From Brachypterus glaber (Eukaryota > Arthropoda > Insecta > Coleoptera > Kateretidae), in assembly GCA_958510825.1 (NCBI GenBank), contig OY294048.1, positions 35,801,026-35,865,025 of the forward strand: 64,000 nt of DNA, given 5' to 3'. The notes under the pieces are model-generated. The model ran no database searches and was not told the origin of the DNA. It was given only the letters and a program-made list of their open reading frames with translations. Made by a program: the position numbers and the translations under genes. Within the stretch, counting starts at the first letter, position 1, and each line of letters begins with the position of its first letter. Positions 1-12,100 of the stretch are shown piece by piece.

Positions 1-2475
1 AACAACCTTTTTTACTGCCGAAATTAAACACAAGATTATTTGACCATAAAATAAATTTCTGTAAGAAACAATATTTTCAGAAAATTTTGTAGACGTTTGT
101 ACTTTACCTTTTTATAGTGAAAACTTTTTAAAGAACCAGGCACACATATAGGGGGGTTCCTGGGCCTCAGTCAAACTGCCTCAAATTTTGATATTTTGTA
201 ACTTCGGGACCAGTTTCGGAGAAAAACGCTTTTAAAAATTTAATTTTATGACCGATTTTTTGACGTATATTAAGGTTATTTTTTACTTACGTAAATATTA
301 ACTTAATTAGCCGTTTTAAGTTTACTATACTCTATTAATTAAAGAACAGACAAGATAAATACATAAAAGGCTTTATTATCATTTACTTACATGTGGTTCT
401 ATAAAATTTTTAAAACTTTGTTTAGATAAGTGTTAACAGTAAGAAAGTATTAAAATCCCCGTTAAGTTCGAATCCAAACGATTTTGTTAACCCAGGCACA
501 TTTTTTGAATTTAGAACCTTTGCAGTCCCCGGTCAGGACTTCCAGAGATATTTACTTATTAGATTTGAATCAAAATAGATTGACATGAGGGCAGTTAATT
601 CAACAGTGTCAGCAGTCGTTTTGGTTGCAATGGCACCAAGAGTATCTACAGTAAATTAAAATTAAAAAAAAGAACAATTTTTAAGGTAAATAAACATTTT
701 AAACCATCGTTCTGTCATTTCGACGCTGTTATTGTGAAAAACCATTAATTTTTAAGTTCTGTTTTCTTTTTTTTTTGCAAAAATAGTTATTTATGGCACT
801 AGTGGGTAAAGTAAGATATTGCCCATGAGAAAATTAACCTGCAAGGCGTCAGCCAAGCAGGTTAATTTTCGAGAGGGCAATATCGGTTTACCCATGAGTG
901 CCATACAAGGTTTTATCCAATAAATAGCTTAGGAATTCATATTTTTATTAAAAATTTTAATGACATTTACAAGAAAATAATTTGACAAGTGACAGTTGAC
1001 TGGGTAAAATAAATAATTATCCACTCAATAAAGTAAAAGCCACGCGGGGGTTATTGAGTTTATCTATTTAAAATAAAGCTGGTAATTGTCTTATTATCTG
1101 TATGTATTGGATAAAAATATTTTATTTTTTCAATTTTTATATTTATTAACAGCGTCGATATGACAGTTCGGTTAGTTTAGTTTAAAGTCTCAACTTTAAA
1201 AATTAGTTTTTTTTATTCTAATTCTTGCGAGTAAAATAAATACTTGATTCTGGCCACAAAACAATTCTTGTATGTACACTTGCACAATCACGAACTGTAT
1301 GACTGGAATGATTTAAATGAAAACTTTTTTTTTCAGCCAAAGAAAAAATAGATAAATATTTTTATTGTAATATGCCTTTGGAGAAGACAGTTATTTCTTT
1401 TCTTTTGATTTAAATTGTCTTAGTTACAACGAATATAATTTATATGATTAATAAAGTACAGATTAGTTGTACATAATAATTATATAGCTCTATATTAGCG
1501 ACCAAATATTAGAAAAATGTCTATTTTTGGTGGATTGTAGAGCAAAAACAAAATATAAACAATTAATCTTTTAAATGTCTACCATATGTATAAGGTTTTT
1601 ATTTGAAGTCAGCAAGTTTTATTTTACAACAAACTGATGACCTAATTTTCTAAAATATGTAATTTGCGGTCCTTAAAAAAAAATATTTTTTGGGACGTCT
1701 CCCAAGTTTTCTAAAAATTATGGATACTAAATAAATTTCAGGTCGATAGCTTAACGTTAACACGTGCTGAGTTCAAAAAAAGGAGGATTATTTTTAAGGG
1801 TGTAAAAGCCAAACGGCACATCCTATCGAAAATTTTCAAAGAAAAAAACTTCGCTTACTGGTTTTTGTAAAAATCACTCAAATAGAAAAAATAGTATAAA
1901 ATACTCATTATACTTTCTCCATTAAAAAACTTGCGGCAAGCGGCTCGTTTCTTAAACATGGACGCGTGCGCCAAAAACGTCTATAATGAAACAATTTTTA
2001 ATCCAAACTTTTTTTCTTTGTATTTTTTCGGTGTTAAAAAAATTAAAAAAATTACGTAAATAAAACGAAATTTTGTCAAAAAGTACAGGAAAGGGGACAT
2101 TAAAAAAATCTTAATACTATTTTGATAAGCACTTAATTCTATGTGTACATGTTAGATTTTACATTCATGGAAAATAAGCTTTAAAAACACTGATTTTAGA
2201 TGTTCTCTTTTCTTTTACACACATCACACACATGCATCTTGCTTAAAGTTGGTCCGTTTTAAAAAGACTTATAATATTGTAAGAAGTTTTATGGCTAAAT
2301 TTTTATTATACAACAGTTCTTAATTTTGAAGCTAAATCATAATTAATAATAATACAAGTTCAAAACTGATAGTTGTATTAAAGGCCGCTTTGTGTAACTA
2401 AGAAAACTGTAGCAAGTATTTTTAAATTGCTTAAAAGCAATAAAATTTCAGATATATTTAATACAGTTTTCTTAA
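1..2475. other. Polybromo intron, AT-rich, no exon seen
   Basis: Left end of the window, inside the intron after exon 15. Apart from the palindromic element at 782-1121 I see only AT-rich sequence. No HMG-box exon is visible on the minus strand. Confidence 0.6.
782..1121 (+). mobile_element. MITE family A, copy 1
   Basis: About 340 bp starting AATAGTTATTTATGG and ending at the complement of a similar A/T-rich motif. Near its left end lies a hairpin: a GATATTGCCCATGAG arm with AAAATTAACCTGC, a GGCGTCAGCCA loop and the reverse arm. The same element lies inverted at 30738-31080. Confidence 0.7.
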
Positions 2476-2697
2476 GGGAACGTTCAAGTGTTACGTAACG
2501 CAAATTGTACCAAAATTCATACACTTCATACCCCGTTTCTCGCATTATTAAAGGATGTAATGATTTCATGTTTTGGCTACCCCCAAATAGGGGGTAGCCA
2601 AAATATAAAATCTCTACAGCCTTTAATAACGCGGGAACCGGAATATGAAGGGTATAATTTTGGTACAATTTGCGTTACGTAATACTTGAATGTTCCC
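2476..2697. mobile_element. Palindromic MITE, GGGAACGTTCAAG termini, PIF/Harbinger-like
   Basis: Almost a full palindrome of 222 bp, beginning GGGAACGTTCAAGTGTTACG and ending with its complement; the centre is TAGGGGGTAGCCAAAAT. Flanks TAA and TAT suggest a 3-bp duplication. The same element occurs at 49842-50076. Confidence 0.75.
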
Positions 2698-2730
2698 TAT
2701 ATCGATATAAGATAATTTGCATAATAATCG

Positions 2731-2892
2731 CATAGGCGCAACTAGGGGGGCTTAGCCCCCCACGGTTTTAGTTTAGTCCTTGGCGATTTTAGTTTGTGCT
2801 TAATTTTATTTCTTTCTTGAAATTTTTAAATATTTTTAGCTACATGGGGGGGGGCTTTAGCCCCCCAGATAATAAGGCTAGTTGCGCCTATG
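2731..2892. mobile_element. Short MITE with CATAGGCGCAACTAG termini
   Basis: CATAGGCGCAACTAG at the left and its exact complement at the right, both followed inward by GGGGGGCTTAGCCCCCC-type palindromes. 162 bp with no coding capacity, about 110 bases downstream of the exon 15 donor in transcript sense. Confidence 0.7.
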
Positions 2893-3002
2893 GATAATCA
2901 AACCTGAGAATTCATCCTCATTTTGTGAACAAACTAAAATTTAGTCATAAAATTACCTTACAAAAAGAAATTAAGCAATCCGACCCTGTCTAAAATTCCT
3001 AC

Positions 3003-3185
3003 CTTTTTCACGGTTGCAGGGGTCACCGGGGTACTACTGACCGAAATAACGGCGGGGGCAGCAGTACCCGGGGTAGAAATAACGGTGGGTATTTCACCCG
3101 AACCTACGGAAGGAGGACCCCCGTCCATGGAGTCTTCCATTATCATGTCCATGTCGCTCATTTTTGTGAGTTGCGGTAATGCCTC
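3003..3185 (-). CDS. polybromo: polybromo exon 15 (Pro/Ser/Thr-rich linker before the HMG box)
   Basis: Sixty-one codons: EALPQLTKMSDMDMIMEDS, then a Gly/Pro/Ser/Thr/Val-rich stretch ending PATVKK. The EALPQL start resembles the family's linker between BAH2 and the HMG box. Acceptor TTTTTAG, donor GTAGGA, phase 0 both sides. The intron from exon 14 is about 15 kb and may hide a further small exon. Confidence 0.8.
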
Positions 3186-6100
3186 CTAAAAATAACGGTT
3201 AAAAAATCTTGTTTCTTCATCCGATTGTCTTTATCAACGAACAAACCCCATTAAAAAATACACCATGATGTCCACTACTCTGTTTTCTATGTTACTCCCA
3301 ATTTACTCAATACGTTTTATTAGTTGCCTAACTACCGATTAATTTTTTACAAATTTATTAACCTAATCATTAGGTCCTAATGTATTCAGTAATACTGAAA
3401 TAGCAAAGATATCTTTATTAGCCCTCAAAAAATAAGTTGTCTGTGTTGGGGGGTGAGACCCACCAATTCTTATGAATTTTGGGATGCTGAACATGAATCT
3501 GTCATAAAAAAGACACTGGAAATACTTGAAAATATTTAAAAGTACTTTCAAATATTGGTAAGCACTTGCTCTCAATTTTGTCATAAATTTAGAGGTAAGG
3601 ACCTTTTTTTTTTAGTCATCAAAATATTCTGCCAGGTTAAAACTTTTTTTCAGAGGCGAGAACCTTTTTATTGTTGTAATCAAAATTAATTTTAGATGAC
3701 ACAACCATTTTTTACATAAAATTTACTTGAAATCAGGGTTGTGTGGAAGAAACCAGTGTGATTTAAACCGGGTGGTGTAAACTGGCCTGGTCAAAATTAA
3801 ACTTTTTGGTTTAAACCACTAAAGTGGTCAAAATCAAAATAATAAAAAAAAGATATAAAAAAATACTGCTGCCAACAAAATAATACTTTCCCATGTAGGC
3901 CTTAGTTTATTAAAACTAAAAACAAAAATAAAAGTAAAAAAGAAATAAAAAAAAAATATTTTTTTTTACCAAATTTTACATACGATAAGTTGCCACCAAC
4001 TTGCTTATAGATTCCAGTTTAGGGCAGTTAAATAAACTTTTGTTAGCCATTCGTCTTAATTAAGACATAGGCGTAGGTGTAGTAGAAGTTTCTATAATCT
4101 AAAGTACACAATTTTGATTTCAACCAGTGGCCTTTTGTAAAAAAAAAGTGTTTTTTTGCCAACCCTGCTTGGAAGTACTGAGTAATAAGTTAAAAGTTAG
4201 CATTACCAATAAGATAAATGTAAAATTCTACTTTGTCATTGGTGGTTGCTATGCAACCAAGCTATACTATCAACCAGATAGTTACTTGAAGGTGAATATA
4301 ATGGCCTTTAATTTGAGAAAAAATGAATTAATTTTATTTATTTTTTAATTTCCAATAAACTTCAAAATTTTAAATACTGACAAACTTTTATGATAAAAGT
4401 ATCAAACTAAATTTTCAATATCTAATCTAATTTCAAAACTATTTCAAACACAAAATTATTAATTAATCAAAAATAGAACTCTAAGGCCAAAATTACGTAA
4501 TAGTAACACAATTCTAGTTAAAAATCTGTAATTTTACGTTAAAAATCTAAGTAAAATAATTTTTAAAAAAATATTAACAAACCATGTTGATTTTTAATGT
4601 AAAACAAATTTTGCACCGTCAGCTAAACGATCGGATTTCATTATAGAATAAACCATTTTGTAGAATTTAACGGGCACCGCCTTACTACCCTACAGTCATT
4701 TGTTTCTATAAAATACCGTAAAAAAATTACAAAGCTTGTTTTAATTAGCATAATTTTGCCAAATATTTTAGTTTAGAATGCATTTTATTTCAATATAAAG
4801 TTAAAAATAGTAGAAAAAGCAACAAATTCACCGCTAGAAAGTTATTTTTGTATTATATGCAATTCTATTTTAGGTCATTATAAAGACAGAAATATTTTTT
4901 ACATTTCCAGGAACTGGCGATGTATCCATCAAGTTTTCCATGATTTTGTCGAATTCCTTTGTTTTATCCCTTTCACATTGTAATAAAAAACAACTTTTTT
5001 GAGTAATATTCCACTAAATGCGGTTGAAATTACTTAAAAACGCTTTATAAACTATCCGACGTTCCCGAACTGCGACTTTTGACAGAAGTTGAGGTTAATC
5101 TTCCATCAACGACCGTAATGGCGGCTGGCGCGAAATTCAAATTCTCCGCGTCGTTTTCGTAAAATCGATACCAATTATTTGATATGCGTTTTGAGATATT
5201 TCAGGTGTTCATGGGTCGTTTTAGATCAAATTTTTGGTAAATTATAGCGCATTTTTTCAAGGAATCTAATAAAGCCACGGGCTTTAATTTAAAACATTTT
5301 TTTTTCAAAAAGTTGCAAGACTGTATAAAATATATTTACTGTTGCAGTAGGTATATGTAACATTAGGGTGGACCTTATATTTTTTTATTTTCTTAAAATT
5401 TTCATTTAGCTGTATTACAGTTAAACTAGAAAATTTTGAAAAAATAAGGGTCCTAATTGGTCGTAAAATTCGTAAAATACCCATAAATCGTAAAAAATCT
5501 TTGACAATTGTGTGTAATTTTTGTATACCGGGTGTCCCAACTTTATTTACCCAGCGATTTTCTCGAAAACTAGAAGAGATAATCAATTTCTGCGAAAACC
5601 ATCTTAAATTAGACAACTTAAACTATCTTTAAGCATATATTTGATACTTTCAGCTCTGAAAATGTGGGCAGGGGGCACGAGGGAAGTTTTTTTTTAATGG
5701 AAAGGGGGGTCGTGTGATCATTTTAAAGCAAATAAAATTCTCTATTGGACTGTATATTTTTATTTTTTTAAACAATTTTTTTAAGGTTTTGATTCTTTAA
5801 TTTTTTAGTGCTAAAAAATGACTTTTTAAGTTTGTTTTGTCAATTTTTATTTATGTCAATTAAAATTTGTTTAAAAGTATAATTTATCTTTTTTCACCAT
5901 GTAATTAGTAAAAATTTGTTTGATTTTTTTAGAGTAATTTTGACAAAAATACCCATTTTCAACCCTGCTTTAAACCAAAAAAAAACTGTTTAAAAAATAA
6001 AAAAATATATAGTTAAATGGAGAATTTAATAAACTTTAAAATGATGTATTACACGACCCCCCTTTCCATTAAAAAAATGTCCCCCTATGCCCCCTGCCTA

Positions 6101-9100
6101 CATTTTAAGAGCTGAAAGTATCAAATATATGCTAAAAGATAGTTGTCGTATTTAAGATGGTTTTCGCAGAATTTGATTATCTCTAAGTTTTCGAGAAAAT
6201 CGTTGGGTAAATAGAGTTGGGACACCCGGTATTAAATCAAAAAGGTGATGAAATGTGTTTCAACCAAAATCCAATAAAAACAGTCAGGTCTATTCACGTG
6301 CGTAAACAATATCGCTATTTTGGCAATATTGGCAAAAATCGCATGCGATTTTGGCCAGTATGGGCGAAAATCGCATCCGATTTTTGCCAATATTGCCAAA
6401 ATAGCAGTGTTGTTTACGCACGTGAAAACACCTGAATCTAGTTCACATGCCCGCAATGTATAAAAACCGTGATATTAAACGTGGATGTATAAAACCCGTG
6501 ATATTAAAAGTGGACAAAACGAACACTAGTTGATTGCAGCGCCCCAACTCGTAAATACAAAGTAGTAGTAAAGTTAACGTTTCAATGCAATTTTTATTTG
6601 AGTTTTATTGTTTAACTTTAAATTTTATGTACAATTCTTTAAGTTCTGTATCGATTATTTTATTTTTATATCTATGTAAATCTTATACGGGGATAAATTT
6701 GACAACCTGGTAAAAACTAGTGTTGGCCACTTCAAGGCTCTCCCGCGATTTTTCAACCAAACAGACAGTTATTAGATTTTGGTTTCAATTTTCATCACTT
6801 TTTTGAGGTTTGCAACAAAATGCGACCTGACCGAGTCAAACGAACCCCAGCGACCCAAAAACGTATAGAAATGTTTGTCTTGATCCCAGAAGATGACCTT
6901 TTTTTTGTGTGCCTGTGTTATTAGAATCCAGAAAATAAAAATAAATTCAGTCTTGTTTGATACATTTTTAAAATGTTTACCTTTTGACTCACATTTTTGG
7001 TAGAAACTCCTAAATTTTAGTTTTAGGGGCAACTTTGGCGGATTCTCGGCAGGGATTAGTATCTTTTGATTATTTTGAAATTCGGCACATAATTGACAAT
7101 TTATGGGTATTTTACGAATTTTAGGGGCCCAATTAGAACCCTTAGAGAAGTTTGATCAGTCTCATATTTTCTAGTTATACCTAAATGACCATTTTCAGAT
7201 ACTAAACAAATATAAGGTCCACCCTACTATATAATATAGAACACTGTGCTAAGGATAGTTAGTTTTTTAAACTTAAAACTGGCCAATAGCAAAAAAAATG
7301 TCAACGAAGTTCAGAGGCGGACTGGGAACTTTGGGCCCGGCCCGGCAAAGGGATGAGACCAACGGCGAAACAGTCAAAGGGAGGCTCTCGAAACGGTCAA
7401 AGGGGGCTCGCGAAACAGTCAAAGGGGCGGCCTCGAATTTCTTTTTTTATTAAAGCCCCTTGCTATAAATTCAAAATGGACCCTTTAAATACAGTTTTAT
7501 TGCGGGCCCTATGCTGTATCATCAACGGGCCCTATGCTGTATCATCAACGGCCCTTCTAATTATTTAATACAAAGCTTTAAAGGCATACGCTTTTGCGGC
7601 CTAGCGGTCTGGGCCAGTCTGCCGCTGGCGAAGTTGATAAACTCCGCTTCTGTCAAGCCTTCATCTTAACAACATGGCGGCCGGTTTTGGCCGCCACAGC
7701 ATGATTTTTATCGAAAAGAATAGTAATATGAAACATGTTGCAAGCAAAATAATGTTTTCCAGTGTTATTCTATTGTAAAAAATTAACCCTGGGGTTAATT
7801 TAGGGCCCCAACCTCGCCCCAGGGGGTAAGAGATATCCCCTTCGTCTTTTTCTCAATAATTTAATGAAATTTGATATCTAGAAGTTTTTGGGGTCGTTAA
7901 ATTTAAATTTGTTGAAAATCTTTTCATGAGAATTTATACAGGGCGTTTCAGAACTAACGCCACTACACTATGAGCCAGGACAGTGCTAAAATTGGCCAAA
8001 ACCTAAGAACTGCTTAATGTATACAAACTTGTGTTTTTGGGTTTTTCAGATCGTAGATTTAGAATATGATGTTTAAATTTTTAATATTACATATCCAATA
8101 TGGCGGTCACATTTTGATTTTTTTTCGGATTTGAACAAAAATAAATATCTGCGGGTTTTTATATTCGTAGATTTCGGATCTGAGGTCTAAATTTACAAAT
8201 AAAAATGGCGGATCCATTATGGCGGTGGAAATACAAAAAACTATAGGATTTGAACAAAAATATACAACTGAAAGTTTTTGTGATCTTAGATTTTGAGTAT
8301 TTACAAAATAAAAATGGCGGATCCAATATAGAGGCCGAAATTTTAAAATTTTTTTGGATTTAAACAAAAGTTCTAAACTGTAATTTCTTTGGGGTAGTAT
8401 ATTTTAAATCTGACGCCCTAATTTAAAAATTAAAATTATGTCACCAATTGTCAAAATTATCTGCCAACAAAAGAATACTTTCCCCTGTGCTCATTTAAAG
8501 GTTTTTTTTATAGTTTTTTTTCCCATTTGAACCCTAACCCCACTCCTCCACACAGATTGTTTTTCGCAAAAAAAAAAATACAAAAATCGAACCTCGTAAG
8601 CTGAAATGAAATAAAACGCAACGTAATAGTTAGGCGGCTTAAGAAGTCTTGACTGCGTAGCGAGTATACCGCAGTAGGCACATCAGAGGAAATATTTTAC
8701 CACGCGCCACCTCCACTTTTTACCAATTTTCTAAAGTAGAACTGAAAACAGGCTAAAACGGGCCAACTCACCTTATAGTATTGAATACTGAAGAGATTTA
8801 AACCAAAAAAAGTTTTTTATGTGACAGAGTTTTAGGGAGCTGCCTAATAGAAGGATGACAAAATACTAATCTAGTCATTTATATTTAAAAATATGTTATT
8901 GATATGTTTTATATATTAAAGATTATTTTTTTATCTTATATATTAGTTAACAAGCGCCTAATTGCAGCTCTCTATGCAGGAGTTTGTTTTGATTTTTTCT
9001 TGTTTGGTCTTTTTTTTTATGAGGGTGCCTTGGTTTACGTTAACGTTGGTTTGGCATTTTATTTAAAATAACATATTGAAAAACGGTCAGCGCATGCGCA

Positions 9101-12100
9101 GTTTATCAAAACGCTGCATAAAGAGCTGCACATAGGCGAAAAAATAAATAAATTGAATTAAATTTAGGTTATAAAATTATTAATTCTTTTGTGAAGAAAA
9201 TAGACTTTTTAAACCATTTAAAGTTTAAAATATTCTAACTTCTACATTTTTTTACCAATTTGTATAAAGTTTTGTTTATAGGTGCCTTGATATGTTTAGT
9301 TAATAAATATCTATCTACGTCTTCAATATTAAATACCGACTTTTTGCCAGTTTTTCGGCTCTTCTGCCCCATATGTTAATTTTGGTAAAAAAAATGACAA
9401 TCCCTATCGGCACTAAATATCTGCCGATACCGAAGTATCGGTAACGACAAAAAAATGTATCGATAGTTATCTAATTAATAATACACCTAGTTATAGTGAC
9501 CCACGAAAAAATATAAACACCAATACTTACTTTATCCAGTATCTTCGAACTGACTACACTACTCACAAAATTTTTGAGCATAGGAAATTCTATCCTGTAA
9601 ATCAGCAACCAGGAGTGCCGTTTCAGCTGGGGGGGGGGGGTGTCAGAATGGCACACTTGTCCCACCTGACATTTAAAACATTTAAAGATTTCCAAACTTG
9701 ACTAGAATGTGGTGGCCTGAAGCTGAAAGGGCGCTTCGGTCAGTAACTACATGCCACAAACTAATTCTAGCACACATGCAACACTCACAAAAATCCATGC
9801 TTTCTTTAAAAGATTGTTTAAAAATTAGTTTAGGACAGTACATAAAAAAATAAGCGTTAAAAATTTGAATTTAATAACAAAAAATAAATGAAAACAACAT
9901 TTTAAAGTGGTTTGTCCTGTTCTGACTCTGTGAAAGGGTAAATTCGCAAAAAAGTGTTACATCATTCACAGGATTGTTCTTAAAAAACGCTCAGTTCACA
10001 AAAAAAATGAATACTCTTCTATTGCCTTAAAATAATGTCACTAATCAAGGAGCTCTTTCTTAATATTGAATACCTCGCCCTAATGCACCAATAAATTTCT
10101 CACGCAGGGCATTTAAAATCCTCCACCAATGACCCAAGCTTGTTTGTTCCTCCAATAAATCTTGATGAAGCTGAAGTTTGCAACGTTTTTTTGCATCGAA
10201 AATTCAAATAGTATATTAAAGCACTTATTCCATAACACGTTTTTAGCGCACTAGTACTTTAAAAAACTCGCCGCAAGCGGATTGTTTTCTAAACTTGTAC
10301 CGTGCGCTAAAAATGTATGTTATGAAACTAGTACTTTAATATACTATTTGAATTTTCGTTGCAAAAAAACGTTGCAAACTTCAGCTTCATAAATCTTGCA
10401 CTTGATAAAAAATAAACCATAGAAAAAATGTTATCTCTCCAAAATATAAATTTATTGTCTATTAAACAAACATTACAGCGACAATTGTTTCGACTTTTTT
10501 AACATAAAGTCATTTTCAAGCTATAAATAATGAAAAATTAGGTTGAAAATGGTACAATTCCTTTTAGAAAAAATTACTTTTTAAATTTATAAACAAAATA
10601 ACTTGAGTACACATTATTAGAAATGTCATACTGACCTTAACTCTATTATTTTTATAAAATCTTAAAAATTTAAACAAAAAGAAAACTACAAGTTAAAATA
10701 AAATAAATTAATGAAATCTAAAATTTTAAATTGAATAAAAATCTGGGACATCTATCATAAAATAATCCAAACTATACTTCAAACAGACTAAAGGAATTAT
10801 CTTTAAATTGCAAAAAAGGTAGATAAACATAAAAAAGGAAAAAGATTAATTTATATATTTTTTTTTTATTTTTTTTTTATTTATCTTGTAGTTTTTAATA
10901 CAGAGGTGTAGAGGGCCCCAAATAAGCTTTAAGCTTGTGCTAGGGGCTCTCTACTAATTTTGATCACAAAAATACATTCCCAATATTAATACTGATATTT
11001 ACAAAAAAATTTGCTGCCATATTTTTATTTCTCTTCGCATCCCTTCTTTATAACAGTTTTATGTATCCATAGGAGTCATCTGGTTGAATTATCTGTGGTC
11101 CATAATGTAAATTTTCGATTTTGGAAAGCAAAAAACTTTTGACAGACGTTTGACAAATATATATAATATATTTAACTTGGTAATTGGAATAAAATTGAAG
11201 AGGTGGCAGCAAATTCACATCAAAAACTCAAAAACAAACCAAAAAGGGAACAAAATTTTTGGAAAAGTTTTTAAACAAAAATATTTACTCCAAAGATTAA
11301 TGCTCTGTAAGGAGAGATAACATTTTTTCTATGGTTATTTAAATCAACTCCAATATGAGTAAGGATCAAGAATTTCTTAATTTGATAAAAAATAAATCAA
11401 CAAACGGGTTTGCACTAACATTAAAATTTTGTTATTTTGTTAAAAGATTCCTAGAAACCGTATTTAAAACCATCCGGTGTCAGCTAATACAAGCCTCATT
11501 TTAGCCCCTAAAAAATATAGCACTAAGCGGTTAACTTTTTTTATCATTTGGACTTTTTGGTCGTGACGGCCCTGGAACGTCTGACGCCATAGCAACCCCG
11601 TAAAACACGGAACTTCAAAACCAAGGCTACCCGGTAACGTATAAGATGTATCTAAGCGGCCGGAGCGAACGTAGCATCTACCTACAACGGCTGACTCACA
11701 ACTGAGCTAGGCATACTGGTGGCACACACCGTGTGTCATCGACCGCTGGCGAAAACGGCTATGGCACACGGCGTGTGCCAGGGGCGCTGAACGTGTTAAG
11801 CCCTCTCACACCAAAACAGGTAAAGTTAAATTTAGTTTTTAATCATGTATAATTTCTACTTGTATAATATATTTAAATAAAAAATTTATATTTAAATTCA
11901 AATTTTAACACTTTTGCTTGCTAGCTGCCCTGTTAAAAATTATCTAAAATCATTTTTTTTTTAGTAAAATCTTAAAGCTTATTTTACTAATAATTTAAAA
12001 AATACTACGTTCATGCATTAGCATGGCTATTACAAACATAACTTAAAAAAATACAAACATAACTGTAAAAATGTTTACTTTTTATTCCATGAATGTACAT

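Larger units (their letters stand above)
5364..7226. mobile_element. Fold-back element with TAGGGTGGACCTTAT termini, with nested elements
   Basis: TAGGGTGGACCTTATAT at the left and the complement at the right, 1.86 kb apart. If the outer TA is the target duplication, this is Tc1/mariner-like. Related ends bound the element at 44751-45560. Two other palindromic elements are nested inside (5527-6230 and 6285-6434). No transposase seen. Confidence 0.65.

Noticed and set aside
9620..9645. G tract as a regulatory site
   Set aside because: Isolated homopolymer run without further structure.
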